Shown here: positions 8,734 to 18,750 of the stretch, in pieces | Numbering within the stretch: the stretch's first letter is position 1 | Layout: the number at the start of each line of letters is the position of its first letter | NCBI GenBank assembly: GCA_017430725.1 | Contig: JAFRMK010000006.1 | Span: forward strand, 50,333 to 114,332 | DNA length: 64,000 nt | Source of the DNA: Candidatus Saccharimonadota bacterium | GTDB taxonomy: Bacteria > Patescibacteriota > Saccharimonadia > Saccharimonadales > Saccharimonadaceae | Direction of reading: 5' to 3' | Position numbers and translations under genes: made by a program | The notes under the pieces: model-generated | What the model saw: only the letters and a program-made list of their open reading frames with translations | The model's database searches: none | Told to the model about the DNA's origin: nothing

Positions 8734-10950
8734 CTAGCGGCGCGATAAAGCGTGTCTGGCAAGTGCGATGGGGGCAACACATGCGACGGCCGCAATGATT
8801 AGTTTGACGACGGCGTCGGAGGTTTGGGGGTTGGCGGGGAGAAATTCTGGCTGAATATCGTCGCTAGCAGTATCGCGCACATCCATTAATATCACCTCAT
8901 TCGACAATATCGTGTCTGGCGCATAGCTACGCTCCATAGTAATCGCAAAGATGAATAGCAAATACATCGCATATTTGTTGTCGTGTAGGTGCACTAAAGG
9001 CTGTATTTGTCTATATTTGACGCTGCCGTCACTGAGGGCGCGAATTGTCTCTGCGCCAACATCAGGGAGAAATTTATAATTCCCACTCTCATCGTCGTAG
9101 TCGAATCTGTATTCTCCAATGCCGGGTATTGCCAAGACAAAGTGATCGCCATATTTGGTCACTGGGTTCGGAGCTCCCTCAATTTCGCCAACATAGCACC
9201 GTTGTTCTTCGTCGTATACGAGCACTGTGTCGTCAGCGTCTTTGCCCAGACGAACCGTAAGCGATTTGTCGTCGTTTTCGATAATTTCCCAACCAACATC
9301 GATATCGGTTTCGACATTATGCACATACATATCATTAACCTTGTCATATTCAAAAACTTTTTCTTCGCCATTTTCATTAAGAATGTAATAATTTGCACCC
9401 TTAAGGAATGAGACATTATCATTATCATCTTCAGTGCCAGGGAGAGCCAGGTCCGTGTCACCCGTAGTGGTTAACAGCAAATCTTGGCCAGACTTCTTTA
9501 ACGCAACATCGTTTGGCATCAGACGGTCGCCCAAAGACCCGACATAGCTATCCGAAACGGCGTCATACTCGAAAGTGATAATGTTACCAGAGATATTCGC
9601 GACTAATCCGTCGTCGCTCGGTACGATGTAAGCTGTGCTATCATATGATGGCTCGTATCGCTGAGTCTCATTATTCCAAGTCATTAACACGACTGCATCG
9701 TTTGGCGTGATGACCAGGCGACCATCGACCAAGTATTCTATCGCCTGCGCATAATCAACCGTCTTGTCCGGTTCGTTAGGATTTTCAATTAAAAACTGTT
9801 CTCGATAATAGCCGTGCTCGGTCTGAGAGGAGACATCAACCAATCTCTTTACTGGCGAGGCGAGCTCGCGCCCGTCTGGTGCCTTGATTTCTCGCACGGT
9901 ATATTCGCCGAAAGCTAATCCCTTAATAAGCACTTCACCATATTCGTTTGTACGAAAACTTGCATGCGGGCCATCATTGTCAGCATAGTAGACGCCACCG
10001 ATATTCTTTGCGCTAACGCCATCAACCTCAATAACTGACCCTTCGAGGGGGTTCCCGGCCTCATCGACCCTGCGGATTAATAGGTTCCCCCAGCCAGAAA
10101 ACGTAGCGCGCTGGGATGTATCAGGCATTGTCTCTATCCTGGCAGCTTCGGTCGATGGCTCGTCGACCGCCTGCGCGAGCTCGTCATCCATTACATAAAC
10201 CATTTCGGCGGTCTGCTCATCGTAGTACGAATAAAAATACTTTACGGTAAGTGAAGTGTCATGCTCGACTGCATATTGCTTGAGCCGCTCATTCATTGTG
10301 AATTCTATAGACGCCTCTATTTCGGCATCATCGCGTATGGACTCTACGTTTTTGATAGTTCCATCAGTTTCCCAGATTTCACTTGGGCCACAGTCGCCGC
10401 TGCCGCTGAACAAAATCTCGCTTTCTCCATTTTCTGGTCGGATATTTGATGTTAACAGTTTACAAATACCGTTCATCTCTACATCCGCCCAAGGCACACC
10501 AAGTACGTACCATTGGCCGGCCTTTGTGGAGTGAAGGTCATTATCGAGGCTTATTTCTACACCGTTCACCGTTACCGCAAAGCTGCGCCCATTATCGCCG
10601 AGAATCTCATACCACTCATTAGCCATAATGCCAAAACCATAACTCGTAGCCGTGTGCCCGTCGATATATTTCTTGGCATTGAGCTTAATTGAATAGCCTA
10701 TAGTATCGCCAACTTCTGCAGCCGCGAGTTGTTTTGACATGTTCCCGCTCTCGTCCGTAACGTAATTATCCGTAAAGATAACGCCAAGGCCATCGTTACC
10801 CCAGCCAGGCATGTCATCGACGGCGGCGAAACTACTGGAGTTTTGGGCGAAATTGAACGCAGCGACTGACAGAAGGGTAGCGACGAGATAGGCGAGGACA
10901 ATTTTGCGGCGCGTGTTTTGGCGATGAGTTCTGCGGGTTAGAGCGTGCAT
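8734..10950 (-). CDS. Secreted NPQTxD surface protein, third gene of the operon
   Basis: The 738-residue product has an Arg-rich N-terminus and signal peptide (to about residue 42), WGNDGLGVIF near residue 50, a SpaA/Cna-B-like domain at about 290-370 (LLIRRVDEAGNPLEGS to VREIKAPDG), then at least four units of the pattern aromatic/Leu-x-Y-D-x5-Y (FEYDAVSDSY, FEYDKVNDMY, LVYDEEQRCY, FDYDDESGNY). It ends NPQTSD at about 707, hydrophobic segment and RHALSRR. Its start lies 4 nt after the stop of the preceding gene, so it is co-transcribed from the promoter near 15072. The CYxG element is kept but the second Cys found in paralogs is missing. Likely displayed on the surface; ligand unknown. Confidence 0.87.
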   Translation of the reverse strand: MHALTRRTHRQNTRRKIVLAYLVATLLSVAAFNFAQNSSSFAAVDDMPGWGNDGLGVIFTDNYVTDESGNMSKQLAAAEVGDTIGYSIKLNAKKYIDGHTATSYGFGIMANEWYEILGDNGRSFAVTVNGVEISLDNDLHSTKAGQWYVLGVPWADVEMNGICKLLTSNIRPENGESEILFSGSGDCGPSEIWETDGTIKNVESIRDDAEIEASIEFTMNERLKQYAVEHDTSLTVKYFYSYYDEQTAEMVYVMDDELAQAVDEPSTEAARIETMPDTSQRATFSGWGNLLIRRVDEAGNPLEGSVIEVDGVSAKNIGGVYYADNDGPHASFRTNEYGEVLIKGLAFGEYTVREIKAPDGRELASPVKRLVDVSSQTEHGYYREQFLIENPNEPDKTVDYAQAIEYLVDGRLVITPNDAVVLMTWNNETQRYEPSYDSTAYIVPSDDGLVANISGNIITFEYDAVSDSYVGSLGDRLMPNDVALKKSGQDLLLTTTGDTDLALPGTEDDNDNVSFLKGANYYILNENGEEKVFEYDKVNDMYVHNVETDIDVGWEIIENDDKSLTVRLGKDADDTVLVYDEEQRCYVGEIEGAPNPVTKYGDHFVLAIPGIGEYRFDYDDESGNYKFLPDVGAETIRALSDGSVKYRQIQPLVHLHDNKYAMYLLFIFAITMERSYAPDTILSNEVILMDVRDTASDDIQPEFLPANPQTSDAVVKLIIAAVACVAPIALARHALSRR

Positions 10951-10954
10951 GGTT

Positions 10955-13039
10955 TTAACGCGACCTCCTGATTAGTTGTTTGCGAAGGACGAAGCTTGGG
11001 ACGATACCGAGAAGCGTGATGACGAGGATTTTAAGTATGGCGTCGGAGGTTTGGGGGTTGGAGATTGAGTCGGGGACTACGACATCGTCGCCCTCTGTGC
11101 GAATGGGTTCTTCTATTGGATCAGGGTCAAGGCTTTCGTCTCTTGCGTTGTTATCAAACAGATACAGGGCCGCTAGAGTTTTGGCTGGTCCGTATTTGAC
11201 CGGGAACTGGGCTGCGCCCTCCGCCCCAGCCATAAAATACTTATCGAATGAACTTGAGTACCGGAGGAGCGTACCCATGACGGCATTAATAGCCGTAGGC
11301 TGCACATCATCAATAATGATACTGATTGCGTGATCATCCTTGGGAGCATAGCGGTTATTTGCACTATCAAACGCAAGCGTAATTCCAATACCGCCCCAAG
11401 TTTCTTGGTAACCATCGTCTTCTGGGCAAAGCTTCAGCGACTGACTACTATATGTCCCCGCGTAGCATCCGGTACTCTCGTCAAGCGTGAGCGTAGCGCT
11501 AAGATTATTTGCGCCATGGAGAGAACCGGTTTGGCCGTTTGGTATGAAATAATGCTGAGTCGCAGCCTCGGGGTCCATCTCCGCTACCGAATAATCAACA
11601 TAATACTTACCCAAGGCTTCATCGTATTGAGCAGCCCTTGTAACGGTTCTGGGCATTTGCGTTGTGCCCATTTTAGCAGTCACATCGTAACCATTTTCTG
11701 TTTTAACAATTTTTGATCCATCTGAGGCAGTATATTCTCCGGTCGACTCATCATAACTAAAAACATACTCTTGGTCAGAGCCGCCAAACATAAGCCCATA
11801 GAGCCTATTCGCGTCTACAACCATTCTGCCATCAGCACGATACATCACAAGATCGGTAATATCCGTTTCTTTAATACCAGTGTTTGGCACCCGCTCTACT
11901 GCATAACTGGTGCCGTAGTCAAGTTTTTGCAACTGCACAGAAAGGTCTCTAGTCAAGGTTAAGTTTTTTGCCTCAATACCCGATGGGACGCTAGTTTCTG
12001 TAGCGCTATATCGCCCGAAAGGCACTTTCGAAATAACGATTGTGCCGGTTTCGTCAGTTGCAAATTCCTCAACATTGCCGTTAGCTGAATATTGATAGAA
12101 GCCATCCTTAATTTTTGTCGCCTTGACGCCATCTACGACGTAAGTTGCACCATGAACTGGTTGGTCGTTTTCATTCAACCGCCGAATCATAATATTGCCG
12201 CTGAGGAGGACTTTGGCTTTGTATGCATCGGGCGCCGTATTTCCTTCATCAAAATAAAGCTCTTTTACGCTACCGTTGTCCAGATAGCTAGTATCACTAA
12301 TAGCTTTAACGCCCAATGTGTCACTGGCATCTTCTGAGATATTCACAGAAAATAGAACTTCGAATGGATTGCCATCAGCATAATTGAACGAACGAAAAGT
12401 ATTATTACTAGATTTAGCCCATTCAAGCCGCACGACAAAGGCTTCGCTAACGCCATCAATTTCAAGGTCTGAAGCGCTAGCAGTGACAAGCTGATAGTTC
12501 GAGCTAGGAATAATTTGGTCGCCAACTTTTACGACAATCGACGATTTGTCGAGTGACATATAATCTGGTATATATGCGCCAATTGCGTATGATAGAACTG
12601 GCTTTGTGTTATCTACGTCAAAGTATCTCTCGCCTGCCATCTTAAGAGAGATGTCAATTTTATCCCCTGGTTTTGCAGTGCGATATTGCCAATTTTTGCT
12701 ACCATCACTTTCGGTAATTAAATATGTCTCGTCCGTAAAGGCGATACCCTCACCGTCATGGCCCCACATGGTTTTTTCTTCGGAAGCGTCATTAAAGAGG
12801 ACGCTGGGTGATGCGCTCTGGTTACAACTTAGGCTACTATCGGGATTTGACGGCAGACACTCATCGTCAGAAAACGGGTGCAACAATCGAAAAATACTGA
12901 CAGATTGATGGTCCACTTCTCCTGTCTGTCGCAAAATGCTTGATGCGTTGGCGCCATGGACTATTATCATGGAGGAAGCCAGAATTGCGCCGGAGCATAT
13001 CGCTAGTCTTATTAATTTATGGTTGTTTTTCACGCGCAT
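10955..13039 (-). CDS. Secreted NPQTxD surface protein, second gene of the operon
   Basis: The 694-residue product has a signal peptide (about 1-32, ending HGANA), WGHDGEGIAF near residue 92, a SpaA/Cna-B-like domain at about 280-362 (IMIRRLNENDQPVHGATY to ATETSVPSG), then repeat units (FSYDESTGEY, LTLDESTGCY, LAFDSANNRY) and the pair CYAG...CPEDDGY. It ends with NPQTSD at about 661, a hydrophobic segment and RRSR. Spacing to the genes on either side is 1 and 4 nt, so translation is probably coupled. The conserved Arg-Arg before the first strand replaces the usual isopeptide Lys. Confidence 0.87.
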   Translation of the reverse strand: MRVKNNHKLIRLAICSGAILASSMIIVHGANASSILRQTGEVDHQSVSIFRLLHPFSDDECLPSNPDSSLSCNQSASPSVLFNDASEEKTMWGHDGEGIAFTDETYLITESDGSKNWQYRTAKPGDKIDISLKMAGERYFDVDNTKPVLSYAIGAYIPDYMSLDKSSIVVKVGDQIIPSSNYQLVTASASDLEIDGVSEAFVVRLEWAKSSNNTFRSFNYADGNPFEVLFSVNISEDASDTLGVKAISDTSYLDNGSVKELYFDEGNTAPDAYKAKVLLSGNIMIRRLNENDQPVHGATYVVDGVKATKIKDGFYQYSANGNVEEFATDETGTIVISKVPFGRYSATETSVPSGIEAKNLTLTRDLSVQLQKLDYGTSYAVERVPNTGIKETDITDLVMYRADGRMVVDANRLYGLMFGGSDQEYVFSYDESTGEYTASDGSKIVKTENGYDVTAKMGTTQMPRTVTRAAQYDEALGKYYVDYSVAEMDPEAATQHYFIPNGQTGSLHGANNLSATLTLDESTGCYAGTYSSQSLKLCPEDDGYQETWGGIGITLAFDSANNRYAPKDDHAISIIIDDVQPTAINAVMGTLLRYSSSFDKYFMAGAEGAAQFPVKYGPAKTLAALYLFDNNARDESLDPDPIEEPIRTEGDDVVVPDSISNPQTSDAILKILVITLLGIVPSFVLRKQLIRRSR

Positions 13040-13040
13040 C

Positions 13041-14954
13041 TTAGTTTACTCTCCTAGTTAGCCGTTTACGAACAATGTAAAGTGGAAGTGTACCGATAGC
13101 TGCAATGGTGATAGATTTTAAGAAAGCATCGCCGGTCTGTGGGTTGACGATGTCTTCTGGCATTGTTCCCGAACCAGAAGTTTTCTCCCGGAACAAGAAT
13201 TCGGTTCCGAGAACGGTCTGCGGAGCAGTGTTAAGCAGCCATAATGTCTCGTCCATGAACATGTAGTGGGCTCCTATTTGCGGGATCACGACTATGGGAT
13301 AATTGCCCAATAAGCGAAGCTCTGAATCGGACTCTTCTTCTATTGAGATAATCGCCGAAGATGATTCGACATATCCGTCGACGCCTTCGTCATAAACACA
13401 ATGTACGCCAATATTATAGGAGCCGGAACTCAAGGCCATTTCTTCGATGAAATAATAACCAGATTCTCCATCGGAACACATGGTTATAGTTGCGTTCTCC
13501 TCCTGCAAAACACCTTCATAGCAGCCAGTTTCATTATTTAGGAAAAGCGCGTTGGGTTGGTCCCCCGTAACAAAAGTAGCCTGATCGCCATTAATAGTTA
13601 ACTGGAGATTGTTATTTCTCGTATTATTTATTCGAGCCAAATACTTATTGAGCGTCGAATCATACACGAAATCGACTGGCTCGGCGTTGTCTAAGAGGAG
13701 CTGGTATCCGTTTGCGGTCTTTTTAACAACGCCACCATTAAAGGAATATCCGCCTTGACTCTCGTCCATTGTCGCGATAATCTCTCCGCTAGAGCCCCCC
13801 ATGAACGCAGATAATTCTGGATATGGAACCATCTTGCCCTGATCGGAATCGATGATGGATGAAGTTATGTCAATGTCGTAAAGATTCATGCGATAACTCA
13901 GTTTTCCGGTTTCGATTTCTCGAATATCCTGCTCAAGGTTCTTGCTGATTGTGCTCACCAAGACTTCATAGCCTGTTGGACTAGATACTTCTTTTGCGGT
14001 GTAAGTACCAAAGGGTACGCCATTAATGACAATCACACCGTCCTTATCTGTGACGAATTCGGAAACGCTACCATTGCTATCATAAGTATAGGTCCCGTTT
14101 ACGGCGTGATCGGCATTTGCTTTTACGCCGTCAATGATGTACTTGGCGCCAGCGAGAGGCTGATTGTTAGTGTCAACTCTACGAATGACAATATTGCCGT
14201 CCAACATAACATCGAGCTGGTAGCCCGCCCCACCATATAGCACACTGCCAGAGCTAATGATTTTGGAATAATTATTCGTGTATGCGCTATAGCCGGCACG
14301 GCTAAACAGCTGACTCGGCGCATCAGAGTCGATAGTTGCTGAGTATGTCAACTCAATTGCAGCGCCTTCTGGGTAATTAAATGTCGTGGTTCCCTGTGAA
14401 GTCTGCGAAAACGTGATTGTTTTTCTTAAATAGTAGCTCAGTCCGAGTTCCCCATTTACTTGTTCGACACTGACGTCTTCATCTGAAATAACCTGATCGT
14501 TAATCCTCAAAACTATCGAGTCGTAATCAAGCGTTAAGCCCTGCGAAAGCGAGGCGGTAATAGTGTAGGTACTGAACGGCTCCGTCTCCGCGTCATCATA
14601 GTATCGCTCTGGTTCAATTTTGACCGAGAAGCTCAAAGTATCGCCACGTTTGGCGGTCTTCAGATGTGGGTTTCCGTCTACCAGGCCATCGCTGTCAGCA
14701 AAGACGATGCCTTCGCCCTCATACCCCCACAGGGTCTCGCCGTCTGAAATACGGTTATATAGAAGGGTCGGGATGGAGTCGTCGGTACTGCTAGGCTGGG
14801 CAGGCTCAAGGAGCGGAGCCGACTCCAGTCCGAATGGATTCGTGAACTCTGAATCCAGAAAACCGAGCGCCGACGCACCCGCAGTGTTGAATAGTCCGGC
14901 AGTCGCGACAGCAAAAATGCCGGATAAAATAAGTTTTTTATAGAAATGACCCAT
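13041..14954 (-). CDS. Secreted NPQTxD surface protein, first gene of the operon
   Basis: The 637-residue product has a signal peptide (about 1-29, ending TAGASA), WGYEGEGIVF near residue 75, a SpaA/Cna-B-like domain at about 250-335 (IVIRRVDTNNQPLAGAKY to AKEVSSPTG), YD-type repeat units (FVYDSTLNKY, LFLNNETGCY) and CYEG...CSDGESGYY. It ends NPQTGD at about 604, a hydrophobic segment and RRVN. It is the promoter-proximal member of a three-gene operon. The 5' untranslated region of roughly 80 nt has no strong Shine-Dalgarno sequence. Confidence 0.88.
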   Translation of the reverse strand: MGHFYKKLILSGIFAVATAGLFNTAGASALGFLDSEFTNPFGLESAPLLEPAQPSSTDDSIPTLLYNRISDGETLWGYEGEGIVFADSDGLVDGNPHLKTAKRGDTLSFSVKIEPERYYDDAETEPFSTYTITASLSQGLTLDYDSIVLRINDQVISDEDVSVEQVNGELGLSYYLRKTITFSQTSQGTTTFNYPEGAAIELTYSATIDSDAPSQLFSRAGYSAYTNNYSKIISSGSVLYGGAGYQLDVMLDGNIVIRRVDTNNQPLAGAKYIIDGVKANADHAVNGTYTYDSNGSVSEFVTDKDGVIVINGVPFGTYTAKEVSSPTGYEVLVSTISKNLEQDIREIETGKLSYRMNLYDIDITSSIIDSDQGKMVPYPELSAFMGGSSGEIIATMDESQGGYSFNGGVVKKTANGYQLLLDNAEPVDFVYDSTLNKYLARINNTRNNNLQLTINGDQATFVTGDQPNALFLNNETGCYEGVLQEENATITMCSDGESGYYFIEEMALSSGSYNIGVHCVYDEGVDGYVESSSAIISIEEESDSELRLLGNYPIVVIPQIGAHYMFMDETLWLLNTAPQTVLGTEFLFREKTSGSGTMPEDIVNPQTGDAFLKSITIAAIGTLPLYIVRKRLTRRVN

Positions 14955-15014
14955 TTTTTGTTTTGACCCTTTGTAGCCAAAAAGACCTCAAGAATTGCCT
15001 TTTGACCTGTTAAC

Positions 15015-15072
15015 GTTTTTATTTTTACTCCAACACTAGCCCAAATATACAACATGCTCATGGTTTTTGCAA
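15015..15072 (-). promoter_or_regulatory. Promoter and conserved leader of the surface operon (copy 2)
   Basis: On the minus strand TTGCAA (15072-15067), a 17-nt spacer and TATATT (15049-15044) are followed by a leader containing AGTGTTGGAGTAAAA. The whole block matches 3087-3143 with few differences, including in the spacer. Confidence 0.75.
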
Positions 15073-15121
15073 GACCTTTCATTGTAGCCGATGGGCGGCC
15101 GCCTACAAGAGGTCGGCCATT

Positions 15122-15150
15122 TTGACACATTTCGCATCTTATGCGACAAT
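15122..15150 (+). promoter_or_regulatory. Probable ftsH promoter
   Basis: TTGACA (15122-15127), 17-nt spacer and GACAAT (15145-15150). It is divergent from the surface operon promoter, about 50 nt away. Confidence 0.6.
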
Positions 15151-15198
15151 TTAATGACAGAGGAGACGCAAGAAGCGTCCCGATATTTGAGGAGTTTT

Positions 15199-17097
15199 AT
15201 GCCACAATACAAAAATAATGCAACCGGCAAAAAGGGCAAGGCCGGCAAAAAGCCCGGAACGTTTCTTAATTTTCTGCGATACCTATCATTTTTCCTGATA
15301 ATCGTGTTGTTTATTTCGCTTTTTACGGGCGGCAGCACCGTCCAAAATGGCGCTAGCGCCGAAAAAAGCCTTTCCGAAATTCTCAGCTACGCCAAAGACG
15401 ACAAACTCGAAAATATCGAAGTGCGGGGCGACACCCTGACCGTGACGCCAAAGGCGGATTCCGGCCTCGAGCAGATGACCTCGCGCAAAGATTCCTATAG
15501 CTCTCTCTATGAGCAGGGTTTTGCCGACGTCATTGACGAGGGCAAAGTTGCCGTAACGGTCGTCGAAGACGTTGATGTCGCGGCCATCCTCCTGAATGCC
15601 GCCAGCGTAATCTTACCGATTATTATTCTCGGCGGTTTCCTTATCTACATGCTGCGCCAGGCTCAAACCATGAACAGTCAAAACATCGGCTTCGGCAAGG
15701 CGCGTGCTCGGGTTTACGGCAAGGAAAAACACCGTGTCACTTTTGCCGATGTCGCCGGAAACGAGGCCGCTAAACAGGATCTTGCCGAAATTGTTGACTT
15801 TCTCAAAAACCCGAAGAAGTACCAAAAACTTGGCGCAAAAATCCCACGCGGTGTGTTGCTGGCCGGCGAACCTGGCACCGGCAAAACCTTGATGGCGCGT
15901 GCCGTAGCCGGCGAGGCCGACGTGCCGTTCTTTTCGATTTCGGGCTCTGAATTTGCCGAGATGTTTGTCGGTGTTGGCGCATCGCGCGTGCGTGACTTGT
16001 TTGACAAAGCCAAGAAAAATGCGCCCAGCATCATCTTTATTGACGAAATTGACGCCGTCGCCCACAAGCGTGACGCAAGAGGCGGAGCAGGGCGCGAAGA
16101 CGAACAGACCCTGAACCAAATTCTCGTCGAGATGGACGGCTTTGATAACGAGACCGGCGTAATCGTCATTTCCGCCACCAACCGTGTCGACATGCTAGAC
16201 AAAGCTTTGCTGCGCCCCGGTCGTTTTGACCGCCACGTCAATGTTACGCTTCCGGAGCGTCAGGACCGTGTTGAAATTCTCAAAGTCCACTTCAAGAATA
16301 AGCCACTTGCTGATGACGTAAATCTCGATATGCTGGCCGCCAAGACCGCCGGCAGCAGTGGCGCCGACCTCGCCAACATCGCCAACGAGTCTGCGATTGG
16401 CGCCGCCCGTCAAAACCACGACACCATCACTAGCAAAGACATCGATGAGGCCTTCGAGCGAATCGCAATTGGTCCAGAGCGCAAATCGAAAGTCATGAAC
16501 GACAAAGAACGCCGCATCACGGCTTATCATGAGGCTGGACATGCTGTCGTCGGACACGTCTTGCCGGATTCCGACCCTGTTCACAAGGTCACTATTATCC
16601 CACGCGGTCGCACCGGCGGTGTCACCTGGTTCTTGCCCCCCGAAGATCGCAGCTATAAGAATATCTACGAGCTGAAAGACGTGTTGGCCCGTGCCATGGG
16701 TGGCCGTGTCGCCGAGCGTCTCGTGTTGGGCGACGATGGTATCACCACTGGCGCCAGCTCTGACCTCCAAAACATCGCCGAACTCTCACGCGAGATGGTC
16801 ACGGCGGAGGGCATGGGCAACAAGTTGCGCGACCAAGTCTTCAACAGCGACGAAGTCAACTTCTTCGGCGACCGTGCAAAAATCTATTCCGAGAAAACCT
16901 CCGAACTCATCGATGCAGAAATCGAAGCACTCAGTAAAGAGGCCGCCAAGCGCGCCGAGGCCGTCCTGAAAGCAAATCGCAAGAGTCTCGACGCCTTGGC
17001 CACGGCTTTGCTCGAGCATGAGACTCTCGAAGAAGCCGAAGTCGCCAAAATTCTCAAAGGCACAACTCTGCCAGAACAGGCCAAACTCCACGAGTAG
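15199..17097 (+). CDS. ftsH: ATP-dependent zinc metalloprotease FtsH
   Basis: The 632-residue product has the full FtsH layout: a first membrane helix (about 20-40), a short extracytoplasmic domain, a second helix (about 133-153), AAA+ domain with Walker A GEPGTGKT near residue 223, Walker [10 protein letters not shown], the second region of homology with RPGRFDRHV, and the M41 protease zinc site HEAGH near residue 444. It degrades misfolded membrane proteins and short-lived regulators at the inner face of the membrane. I chose the ATG at 15199 because GAGGAG lies just upstream; the longer in-frame extension to 15091 would run through the promoter and encodes no family sequence. Confidence 0.97.
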   Translation: MPQYKNNATGKKGKAGKKPGTFLNFLRYLSFFLIIVLFISLFTGGSTVQNGASAEKSLSEILSYAKDDKLENIEVRGDTLTVTPKADSGLEQMTSRKDSYSSLYEQGFADVIDEGKVAVTVVEDVDVAAILLNAASVILPIIILGGFLIYMLRQAQTMNSQNIGFGKARARVYGKEKHRVTFADVAGNEAAKQDLAEIVDFLKNPKKYQKLGAKIPRGVLLAGEPGTGKTLMARAVAGEADVPFFSISGSEFAEMFVGVGASRVRDLFDKAKKNAPSIIFIDEIDAVAHKRDARGGAGREDEQTLNQILVEMDGFDNETGVIVISATNRVDMLDKALLRPGRFDRHVNVTLPERQDRVEILKVHFKNKPLADDVNLDMLAAKTAGSSGADLANIANESAIGAARQNHDTITSKDIDEAFERIAIGPERKSKVMNDKERRITAYHEAGHAVVGHVLPDSDPVHKVTIIPRGRTGGVTWFLPPEDRSYKNIYELKDVLARAMGGRVAERLVLGDDGITTGASSDLQNIAELSREMVTAEGMGNKLRDQVFNSDEVNFFGDRAKIYSEKTSELIDAEIEALSKEAAKRAEAVLKANRKSLDALATALLEHETLEEAEVAKILKGTTLPEQAKLHE

Positions 17098-17118
17098 AGT
17101 GATACAATAGAGTGGGAT

Positions 17119-18750
17119 ATGAAGATGCGTAAGAATCATTTTCGCTCGGTCGTCTCGATGGCGAATGCGAAGTTATCAATTCGCTCAGCGGCGATTATTT
17201 TGGCCAGCTCGACGCTCGTGTCGGCACTGCTCGGCATCTTCCGTGATCGCTGGCTCAACTCAATGTATTACGATACCTACCCAGCCGGTCTTGATGCCTA
17301 CACGGCGGCTTTTACTGTGCCGGATTTTCTGTTTTTCCTCATCACTTCGGGCGCGCTCGCCGTCACCTTCATCCCAATTTTCAACCAACGTCTCGTCAGT
17401 GGCAACAAAAAATCCGCCTGGGAACTCAGCACCAGCCTAATAAACTTCCTCGCTCTCATCAGCCTGGTCGCTTCTATCATTATCATGGTTTTTGCTGACC
17501 CCTTGGTCCGCTACGTCGTGGCGCCCGGCCTCAACGAGTCCTCCATGGCTCTCGCTATCAATATGATGCGCGTCATCGCCATCAACCCGTTCCTGTTCTC
17601 TATTTCGACCGTCCTTTCCAGCATGCAGCAAGCCGTCGGTCGCTTTGTTTTCTACGCCATCGCCCCTGCGCTATACAATGTTGGCATCATCGTCGGCATT
17701 CTCGGCTTCACTAGCGGCATCAATCTCTTCGGCTGGCAAATCTTTGAAGGCGGTATTATGGGCGTTGCGATTGGCGTGGTTTTTGGCGCCATCCTGCAAC
17801 TCATCGCCAGTATCATCGGTTTGGTCGGCATCGGTTTTGAATATGATTTCAAAATTCACTGGCGCAATTTGGGCTTTCGGCAAGTTCTCAAGACTTTGCC
17901 GGTTCGCTCCGTCGACCAAGGCATCGATTATGTCGCCAGCATCATGAACACCAATCTCGCATCTCGCATGGGCGAGCAGTCGATTCGCGCCTTCCAGCAG
18001 GCCTCATCACTCCATTCCATGCCTGTCAACCTGATTGGCGTTGCGATTTCTACGGCCTTTTTCCCGCAACTCAGCGATGAGGCAGGCCGCAACGACGAGG
18101 CGCAGTTCCGCAGCACCCTGCGCGAAGCCTTGCGCTCCATCGTCTGGATTTCGCTCCCCATTGCGATTGTTGCTTTCTTCACGCGTGGCTATGTCGTCAA
18201 CTTCATCAAAAATGGTGGTGACGCTAAAATCGCCAGTGTGCTGGCCGCCTTCATCGTCGCCATCTTTACGCAATCCATCTATCACATCGTGGCACGCGGC
18301 TATTATGCTCGCCAAAACACCCGCACGCCGCTCGTCGTGTCGATCATTGCTTTCGTCGTTCAAATAATCTTCGCCGTCGGCTTGAGTGTCTTGAATTTCG
18401 GTCCCGAAGGGCTCGCCTATGCAGTTTCCATCAGCGCTCTTTTCGAGGTCGCGTTGTTGCTCTGGCTGGAAAACCGCGACATGGGGCACCGACTGCTTAC
18501 AAAAGAATTTTGGCAAGCCATGCTCCGCATGAGCATCGCCGCCTCGCTCACTGGTGTCGTGTCGTACATCCTGACCAAAATCATGCCGCTGCGCGCCACG
18601 GACAATTCGTTCTTTGACACCTTCCCCAAATTCTGCATTATCGTCGTCGCATCTGGGCTTTTCTATCTCTTGGCCTGCGCACTGCTTAAAATCACGGAAG
18701 TCCAACCCGTGTTGGCAAAAATCAAAAAGATTCTCTTTAAGAACGTCTAG
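17119..18750 (+). CDS. murJ: MurJ-like lipid II flippase
   Basis: The 543-residue polytopic protein shows MurJ/MviN family features: an N-terminal SAAIILASSTLVSALLGIFRD-like entry helix, many membrane helices spread over the whole length, and conserved Arg/Asp in the early loops. It moves lipid-linked peptidoglycan precursor across the membrane. It follows ftsH by 21 nt but has its own TGATACAAT box, so it may be transcribed both with and without ftsH. The start at 17119 is the first of two ATG codons spaced 6 nt apart. Its 3' end overlaps the convergent YtxH-like gene by 4 nt. Confidence 0.92.
   Translation: MKMRKNHFRSVVSMANAKLSIRSAAIILASSTLVSALLGIFRDRWLNSMYYDTYPAGLDAYTAAFTVPDFLFFLITSGALAVTFIPIFNQRLVSGNKKSAWELSTSLINFLALISLVASIIIMVFADPLVRYVVAPGLNESSMALAINMMRVIAINPFLFSISTVLSSMQQAVGRFVFYAIAPALYNVGIIVGILGFTSGINLFGWQIFEGGIMGVAIGVVFGAILQLIASIIGLVGIGFEYDFKIHWRNLGFRQVLKTLPVRSVDQGIDYVASIMNTNLASRMGEQSIRAFQQASSLHSMPVNLIGVAISTAFFPQLSDEAGRNDEAQFRSTLREALRSIVWISLPIAIVAFFTRGYVVNFIKNGGDAKIASVLAAFIVAIFTQSIYHIVARGYYARQNTRTPLVVSIIAFVVQIIFAVGLSVLNFGPEGLAYAVSISALFEVALLLWLENRDMGHRLLTKEFWQAMLRMSIAASLTGVVSYILTKIMPLRATDNSFFDTFPKFCIIVVASGLFYLLACALLKITEVQPVLAKIKKILFKNV

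Noticed and set aside
16195..16770. Minus-strand open frames antisense to ftsH and other GC-rich genes
   Set aside because: These are shadows of strongly biased codon usage in real genes; none has a start signal or a family pattern.
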